From the NCBI GenBank assembly GCA_900321715.1, contig ONXC01000019.1, positions 1 to 46,375 on the forward strand: 46,375 nt of DNA, read 5' to 3'. Shown here in pieces: positions 41,995 through 46,375 of this stretch. Every line of letters begins with the position of its first letter. Within the stretch, counting starts at the first letter, position 1. This stretch comes from an uncultured Bacteroidales bacterium. GTDB lineage: Bacteria; Bacteroidota; Bacteroidia; Bacteroidales; UBA932. Both the position numbers and the translations under genes were made by a program. Under the pieces are notes generated by a model, which searched no databases, was not told the DNA's origin, and was given only the letters and a program-made list of their open reading frames with translations.

Positions 41995-44475
41995 TTAGTT
42001 GGCCGATATGGTCACATCAGCGGCCGGCATGGTGAGGGTATAGGAACCGCCTCCGTTGTCTGTCAAGGTGACGTTGTTGCTCGAGCCATCTACGGCGCTG
42101 TAGGAAGAGCCGCCGGACAAGGTCAGGGTAACGGACTTACCGGAGACAAAGTATTTGACACCGTCGTGTTGCACGTCCTCTGTCGTGGTAGGAGTCACCG
42201 TCACGCCACCGGCGCCGACAATCTTGTAAGCACCCCTGGCGCCCTCCTGGTCAACGCCGTTCACGCCGCCGGAGACTATGCTGGCTGAAGTATAAAAGTT
42301 GGACACATAGTTGAACTGGCCATACGTGTCATTATGCAGTCCCCCTGCGATTCCACCTTTATATGAAGTTCCGGAAACAGCCCCCAGATTGAGATTGTTC
42401 TCAAGATTGTTCTTGGACGGTCCTGCACCGCTGATTTCCGCATAGTCATACGTGGTTCCATTCAATTGTCCGGCGATGCCGCCCACATAGTTGACTCCGG
42501 TGACAGATTCAGTATTTACACAAGAGAGGATTCGGATAATGGCGTTCTTTCGCCCTACGGAAGTGGCTCCAACAATACCGCCGACACAATTCTTTGCCGA
42601 TTGCACCGCGCCGTTATTCTTACAACCGGTAATTGTTATGTAAGTATCATGATTGTCCGTAGAGCTATTAGTTAAGGAGGCCCAGCCTATGATGCCACCG
42701 ACATAATTGTCAACGGCCTCTACGGCTCCATTATTAATGCAGCCGGATATGGTCGTCTCGCTTCCTTCATGATCGTTCCATCCGACTATACCACCCGTAA
42801 AACTGCCATATAAGTTCTCGCTGCTTGAAGAGTTATGAGAAAACCATCCTTTACCATTACTCTTTACCTTCCCGTGATTAGTGCAATTGATAATCCCCAT
42901 TGCTCCGGTGGCTTGGCCGACAATACCGCCTACGCGCGTTCTTCCTGTCACATCACCATAGTTTATGCAGGAGGTGATTGCATCCACGGCGGAGTTCTGG
43001 GTTTGCGATGTGATACCTCCGGCTCTTTCCGTTCCAGTAACCGTTCCGTAATTGGTGCAATTCACTAGTTTAGGACCACAAAGACTGACGATTCCGCCGG
43101 CATTGCCTCCATTGGCTTTCTCAGCAGTTACAGAGCCGTGAAAAGTACATCCACTTATTGAAACATTATTATTTGATGCATTGCCGATGATGCCGCCAAC
43201 ACTTGTTTGCCCAGTGACGCTCCCGGTCACGTGACAATTAGTAAACGCGCCTTCAGCGTAACCGGCTATCCCACCTGTTTTATTATCATTGTTTGATGAG
43301 ATGGCACAATTGGCCAGCGTGAGGTCATAGACAGAAGTTGCAGTTCCGGATATATAGCCAAACAGGCCTGTGTAATTTGCAGAACTGCTTTCCGTAGTAA
43401 TCTTCAGGTTGGAGATGGTCTTGTGATTACCGTTGAAACTCCCTTTGAAAGGAAGGGAGGCAGTTAAGCCAATGGGCTGGAAATTATCTATTTCAGAAAG
43501 GTCAAGATTACTGTTCAATGTTACAGTCTGACCCTCATAAGTCTTGCCGATACTCACTTCATTGGACAACTGTACCAAATCCGATACAGTGTTGATTTCT
43601 GTAATGAAGTTTGCATCGATGGGCTCCATTGTCAGCGTAGAAGTATAATACTTCCCGGATTGAAGGTTCCCTTTCTTGACACAACTCAGTTTCCTGGAAT
43701 CGGACGTGACGCATTTGATTACATAGTTATTATCACGATTCATAGAACTGACGGCCACCCATATTTCATTAGTAGATGTTGCAGGAGTAATGTTTATCTG
43801 CCCTACAAAAGCCAGGCTACCGCTTGTATAGTTCTTAATGTAGTCTGCGGCAATCGTGACACTTGTCACGTTAATGTCGCCATTCGCATCCTTGAACTTC
43901 ATTTTCCAGATGGCCTGGCAGTTTTTGAAGGCAGCATTGGTAGTAGTGATCACTTTCGTATCCGTGTTCAACTCCGTAATCTCCACCTCGGCAAAAGAGA
44001 AGTTGCAATGATCGGAGATATACTGCAGCGTGCCATTCTGGCCCCGATAATCAGTATTGTAATCTGGATATGACAGACGCAACTTCGACCCTACGGAGAG
44101 ACCATCGACGGAAGTCAGAGAGCCGGAGAATGTGGTATGGGCACCGCTTGTTTCAGCTGAGAGTGTCCCGATGTTGGCAACGAGCGTTAGTTGCCCGTTA
44201 TCCAGATACTTATGGACAACGACCTCATCATTCTGCGTCCATTCCGACTTGATAGTGCCATTGTCGTTCAACGACAACGCTTTGGTGACGGCATCACCTT
44301 TCTCGCCGGCTTCCACCTTCAGTGTCCAGACTTCTTCCTCTACTACAACGGGATCAGTAGTCTCCTCTTCTATAACGGGGGCTTCCTCCTCGATAATCTG
44401 TTCCACCTTGCCACAGGAGGCAAAACACAGGCACAGGCACAAAGATGCCGATATGATAGTCTTACTGTTTTTCAT
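41995..44475 (-). CDS. GLUG-repeat surface lipoprotein with fimbrillin-like N-terminus
   Basis: 826 residues. Lipoprotein signal (CLCFASCGK); an acidic spacer with repeated EEE; a fimbrillin/Mfa-like region (about 50-290: WTQNDEVVVHKYL, KLRLSYPDY); then about ten GLUG-type beta-helix turns (TGGIAGYAEGAFTNCHVTGSV, VGGIIGNASNN, VGGIVGQATGAMGIINCTNHGKV, VGGIAGQLNG), and a C-terminal bacterial-repeat-like domain (YSAVDGSSNNVTLTDNGGGSYTLTMPAADVTISAN). It is probably a surface adhesin. A strong GGAGGAGGAG ribosome binding site is formed at the end of the 41-residue peptide gene. Only one ATCGGCC motif falls here (at its end), unlike the rest of the window. Confidence 0.85.
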   Translation of the reverse strand: MKNSKTIISASLCLCLCFASCGKVEQIIEEEAPVIEEETTDPVVVEEEVWTLKVEAGEKGDAVTKALSLNDNGTIKSEWTQNDEVVVHKYLDNGQLTLVANIGTLSAETSGAHTTFSGSLTSVDGLSVGSKLRLSYPDYNTDYRGQNGTLQYISDHCNFSFAEVEITELNTDTKVITTTNAAFKNCQAIWKMKFKDANGDINVTSVTIAADYIKNYTSGSLAFVGQINITPATSTNEIWVAVSSMNRDNNYVIKCVTSDSRKLSCVKKGNLQSGKYYTSTLTMEPIDANFITEINTVSDLVQLSNEVSIGKTYEGQTVTLNSNLDLSEIDNFQPIGLTASLPFKGSFNGNHKTISNLKITTESSSANYTGLFGYISGTATSVYDLTLANCAISSNNDNKTGGIAGYAEGAFTNCHVTGSVTGQTSVGGIIGNASNNNVSISGCTFHGSVTAEKANGGNAGGIVSLCGPKLVNCTNYGTVTGTERAGGITSQTQNSAVDAITSCINYGDVTGRTRVGGIVGQATGAMGIINCTNHGKVKSNGKGWFSHNSSSSENLYGSFTGGIVGWNDHEGSETTISGCINNGAVEAVDNYVGGIIGWASLTNSSTDNHDTYITITGCKNNGAVQSAKNCVGGIVGATSVGRKNAIIRILSCVNTESVTGVNYVGGIAGQLNGTTYDYAEISGAGPSKNNLENNLNLGAVSGTSYKGGIAGGLHNDTYGQFNYVSNFYTSASIVSGGVNGVDQEGARGAYKIVGAGGVTVTPTTTEDVQHDGVKYFVSGKSVTLTLSGGSSYSAVDGSSNNVTLTDNGGGSYTLTMPAADVTISAN

Positions 44476-44486
44476 TTCTCCTCCTC

Positions 44487-44612
44487 CTAAAAACCTATAG
44501 GTCCTTCATACTGCGGTGCATCACCAGAGACAACGAGGATGGCTCCCTCGGCTTTTACCTCTATTACTGTCGCTACAGGGGCTTCATACAAATCTTGTTC
44601 AATCGTTTCCAT
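44487..44612 (-). CDS. 41-residue peptide gene ahead of the GLUG lipoprotein
   Basis: Minus-strand ATG at 44612, stop TAG at 44487; the peptide starts METIEQDLYEAPVATVIEV and ends APQYEGPIGF. The METxE-YEAPxxxVxEV pattern with a small polar tail is a common form of tiny proteins placed ahead of surface protein genes in Bacteroidetes. The stop lies 11 bases before the GLUG start, within its ribosome binding site, so it may act as a leader cistron. Too short for ordinary gene callers. Confidence 0.7.
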   Translation of the reverse strand: METIEQDLYEAPVATVIEVKAEGAILVVSGDAPQYEGPIGF

Positions 44613-44640
44613 TTTCTTGAAGGTTCTACTAACTGGAGTG

Positions 44641-44712
44641 CAAAGATACTAAAAAGTATGCTAATAACATACCGAACAGTATGCTAATAAAGAAAAAAAG
44701 TGCGTATCTTTG
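44641..44712. promoter_or_regulatory. Divergent promoter with direct and inverted repeats, likely TetR operator
   Basis: AGTATGCTAATAA occurs twice (44655-44667 and 44678-44690, 23 bases apart), and GTATG/CATAC half-sites at 44656, 44668 and 44679 form overlapping palindromes. A minus-strand -7 box TATCTTTG (44648-44641) and a plus-strand one (44705-44712) flank the sites. The layout suits a TetR protein repressing both its own gene and the GLUG operon. Confidence 0.75.
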
Positions 44713-44733
44713 TGAAAACCTACATTATTGGCA

Positions 44734-45342
44734 ATGAGAGAGAACAATAAGGAGAAGCTCTTCGCGCAAACCTTTTCGCTGCTGCTCACCCGCAACATCG
44801 GTGACCTGACTTTGGACGAGGTTGAAAAGGCCACGGGCTTCACCCGCGGCGCCATCTTCTATTATGCCAAGACCAAACTGGACTTCTTCCGCCAGGTCAT
44901 CATCAACGAGGTACTGGAAAAGCAGGACATCCACCGCAAAGTGAACTACACGGAGGGGATGTCCCTCAAGGACTTCATCCAGGCCTATCTGGAGGGTGTC
45001 GTTCACACCAGGACATACTATCTGGATGCTGTCAGTGGGGATTTACCCGAGAACCCCACCCACGCCTACCTTCTCCTCATCCTGCAAATCAAGCGCTACT
45101 ATCCGGACCTGGGCGAACGTTATTATGCCATTATGCAAGAAGAAGTCGCCCTCTGGAAGAGAGTTCTCACCGATGCCGTGACCTCTGGTGAAATCGCCGC
45201 CCAGCAGGATCTCGATACCGTTGCCGCTACCTTCCAGTCCCTCTTCTACGGCTACTCCTTCCACGCCGCCGTCGGCAAAGCCTTCGACCCCGCCGCCCTC
45301 AAAGCCCAGATGATAGGCTTCTACCGGAGCCTGTGTAAGTAG
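44734..45342 (+). CDS. TetR-family transcriptional regulator
   Basis: About 202 residues from MRENNKEKLF. The N-terminal helix-turn-helix is clear (FSLLLTRNIGDLTLDEVEKATGFTRGAIFYYAKTKLDFFRQVI, about 12-55), followed by an all-helical ligand-binding domain with many aromatic residues. It is divergent from the peptide-GLUG operon, with repeats between them that suit its binding, so it probably represses that operon and itself. The ligand is unknown. Confidence 0.9.
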   Translation: MRENNKEKLFAQTFSLLLTRNIGDLTLDEVEKATGFTRGAIFYYAKTKLDFFRQVIINEVLEKQDIHRKVNYTEGMSLKDFIQAYLEGVVHTRTYYLDAVSGDLPENPTHAYLLLILQIKRYYPDLGERYYAIMQEEVALWKRVLTDAVTSGEIAAQQDLDTVAATFQSLFYGYSFHAAVGKAFDPAALKAQMIGFYRSLCK

Positions 45343-45362
45343 TCTTTAAAACCGAATCAAAT

Positions 45363-45400
45363 AAACTGCCGCCACCTCGGGCCCGAGATAGCGGTAGTTT
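45363..45400. terminator. Hairpin between convergent genes, with a repeat-like tail
   Basis: AAACTGCCGC (45363-45372) pairs with GCGGTAGTTT (45391-45400) with one G-U or mismatch, around an inner CTCGGGCCCGAG palindrome (45376-45387). It probably ends transcription from both sides. Next to it (45405-45432) CGTCCTGAGGCGCAGCCGAAGGATC-like DNA resembles a dispersed repeat seen in many bacterial genomes; I could not confirm this here. Confidence 0.6.
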
Positions 45401-45430
45401 CTCTGTCGTCCTGAGGCGCAGCCGAAGGAT

Positions 45431-45834
45431 CTATTTTCCCCGAACAAAGTGCCTGTAATCAGATCCCCAGGTTCCAACAGAATAGGTTGTGCCCTCCTTC
45501 TGCCACTCCATCTCCTTTGACGTCAACTTCACAAGCTTGTAGGTGACGTTGCTGAAGTCCGACATCGACGGATTGATGGTAATAGTGCCCTTGTTAATTA
45601 GGTCGATGGCATAGTGGCCGCTGTAGTCGTGAGATTCGCCACTTAGGGCATCATATACGTGAAGTTGGTAGCCATTGTTTCCGTCGAAGGTGAACGTGAC
45701 AGATCCATCCATCGCGAAAACCGTGGGGTCATACTGTTCGGTCCAAGTGCCTTCCAGCTTGTTCACGTCGATCTTCTCACAACCGCTCCTGCCACCAGCA
45801 GCGCCGCACAAATCAAAGCTCTCAGTATCTTCAT
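45431..45834 (-). pseudogene. Small lipoprotein, copy 2, frameshifted in the signal peptide
   Basis: The body (SGCEKIDVNKLEGTWTEQYDPTVFAMDGSVTFTFDGNNGYQLHVYDALSGESHDYSGHYAIDLINKGTITINPS ... HFVRGK) is complete. At the N-terminus the ATG at 45834 begins MKILRALICAALLVAG, but 4 bases are missing compared with copy 1 (CTGGTGGCAGGAGCGG against GGCAGGGCTGAGCGG), so the frame changes before the lipobox. Copy 1 at 41616-41982 has the opposite lesion. Without a frame correction the lipoprotein could not be exported. Confidence 0.8.
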
Positions 45835-45905
45835 CATCGTCTTTTTCTTAGTAAACGTATAAAAGTACAAAATCTTGCCTGTAAATATTCAGTTTTTCTC
45901 CTTCC

Positions 45906-45937
45906 GCCAGGCAGGACCCTCCCAGGCCCCGCCTGGC
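45906..45937 (-). terminator. Hairpin behind the permease gene
   Basis: GCCAGGC (45906-45912) pairs with GCCTGGC (45931-45937) around an 18-base loop containing further short complementary runs. It lies 45 bases past the permease stop on the minus strand. No U-tract is clear. Confidence 0.45.
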
Positions 45938-45981
45938 ATCAGGATAGAAAGTATTTATGTTTAACTGCTTATGAAGCCTAC

Positions 45982-46375
45982 TCATTCTTCAGCGTCTCTG
46001 CCGGATTCATCCTGATTCTTCAGCGTCTCTGCCGGATTCATCCTGGCGGTTTTGAGGTAGTGGTACAGCACGACGGCCGAACACAGTACTCCCACAATAA
46101 CCAGCGCCAGCAGGAACACCGACGGCATGAAGCCCACCCGGTGGGAGAACTGCTGCAGGTAATACCTCACTACCAGCCAGCCGATGGGCGCCGCAATCAC
46201 GTAACAGATGGCCACCGTCCGCAGATACAGCATCAGTCCCTCCGAGGTAATCTGGCCCATATCGGCCCCAAACACACGCTTTACGGAAATCTCCATCCGC
46301 TTGTACTGCACGTCCATCAGCACCTGGCCCCAGATGCCCACCAGCGACAGCAGCACCGCCAGCAGGGAGAACAGC
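45982..46375 (-). CDS. FtsX-family ABC transporter permease, C-terminal part (runs off the window)
   Basis: The last 130 or so residues of a MacB/FtsX-like permease: LFSLLAVLLSLVGIWGQVL (membrane helix), VQYKRMEISVKRVFGADMGQI (the coupling region typical of these permeases), and two more helices (TVAICYVIAAPIGWLVVRYYL, FLLALVIVGVLCSAVVLYHYL), then ARMNPAETLKN. A 31-bp tandem duplication changes the end: the usual finish NPAETLKNE followed by stop is read on as NPAETLKNQDESGRDAEE. The frame is open to the right edge, so the 5' part lies outside. Confidence 0.9.
   Translation of the reverse strand, partial: LFSLLAVLLSLVGIWGQVLMDVQYKRMEISVKRVFGADMGQITSEGLMLYLRTVAICYVIAAPIGWLVVRYYLQQFSHRVGFMPSVFLLALVIVGVLCSAVVLYHYLKTARMNPAETLKNQDESGRDAEE
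45984..46045. repeat. Perfect 31-bp tandem duplication at the permease 3' end
   Basis: The segment 45984-46014, starting ATTCTTCAGCG and ending ATTCATCCTG, is repeated exactly at 46015-46045. Identity over 31 bases indicates a recent event or an assembly error. Confidence 0.95.

Overview
The window looks like a chromosomal segment of a Bacteroidales (Bacteroidota) bacterium with fairly high GC, near 54% by eye. Supporting signs are Bacteroidetes-type promoters (-33 TTG / -7 TAnnTTTG, repeatedly seen just ahead of start codons), a TonB receptor with a carboxypeptidase-regulatory domain, fimbrillin-like, FISUMP and GLUG surface lipoproteins, S46 dipeptidyl-peptidase, type III glutamine synthetase and many secreted proteins of unknown function. 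No rRNA, tRNA or CRISPR array was seen.

Layout. 1-1.4 kb: the start of a ribosomal protein operon on the minus strand (rplC, rplD, first codons of rplW). 1.5-12.8 kb: a plus-strand envelope block with a membrane iron-sulfur protein, then a TonB receptor, a DUF4876-like lipoprotein, a DUF6850-like barrel, a fimbrillin/FISUMP lipoprotein and a DPP7-like peptidase, tightly packed and overlapping. 12.9-23 kb: a GH43 glycosidase, small membrane and secreted proteins, rsmE, S-adenosylhomocysteine hydrolase, a broken nhaA, fabG, a membrane AraC regulator and two paralogous YD-repeat lipoproteins. 23.1-31.8 kb: nucleotide and nitrogen metabolism, with glnN-pyrG-guaA on the plus strand and a hemerythrin-LuxR regulator, apt, CBS-less guaB and a small barrel protein on the minus strand.

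31.9-35.4 kb is the most unusual part. A REP-associated (Y1/HUH-like) transposase gene with an unknown partner gene lies between two copies, in opposite orientation, of a repeat array; a third copy lies 1.1 kb further on. Each array is built from the 9-mer GTCGCAGGT at fixed spacing: tandem copies every 22 bp, converging on a core of two hairpins with start-to-start spacings of exactly 25, 36 and 25 bp. All three arrays sit just upstream of a -7 promoter box of a neighbouring gene. This is a REPIN-like mobile system with iteron-like arms, and the best candidate here for something undescribed.

35.4-39.7 kb: three tandem paralogous outer-membrane barrel genes and a prolyl oligopeptidase. 40-41.6 kb: a three-gene hipB-hipS-hipT (split HipA) toxin-antitoxin operon with its operator repeats. 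41.6-46.4 kb: an accessory stretch with two differently broken copies of one lipoprotein gene, a GLUG adhesin-like lipoprotein behind a 41-residue peptide gene, a divergent TetR regulator, and the 3' end of an FtsX-type permease carrying a perfect 31-bp tandem duplication.

Across the whole window the 7-mer ATCGGCC (or GGCCGAT) occurs about 80 times against about 7 expected, in several reading frames and in noncoding DNA, and it is scarce in the accessory 41-46 kb stretch. Counts were made by hand.
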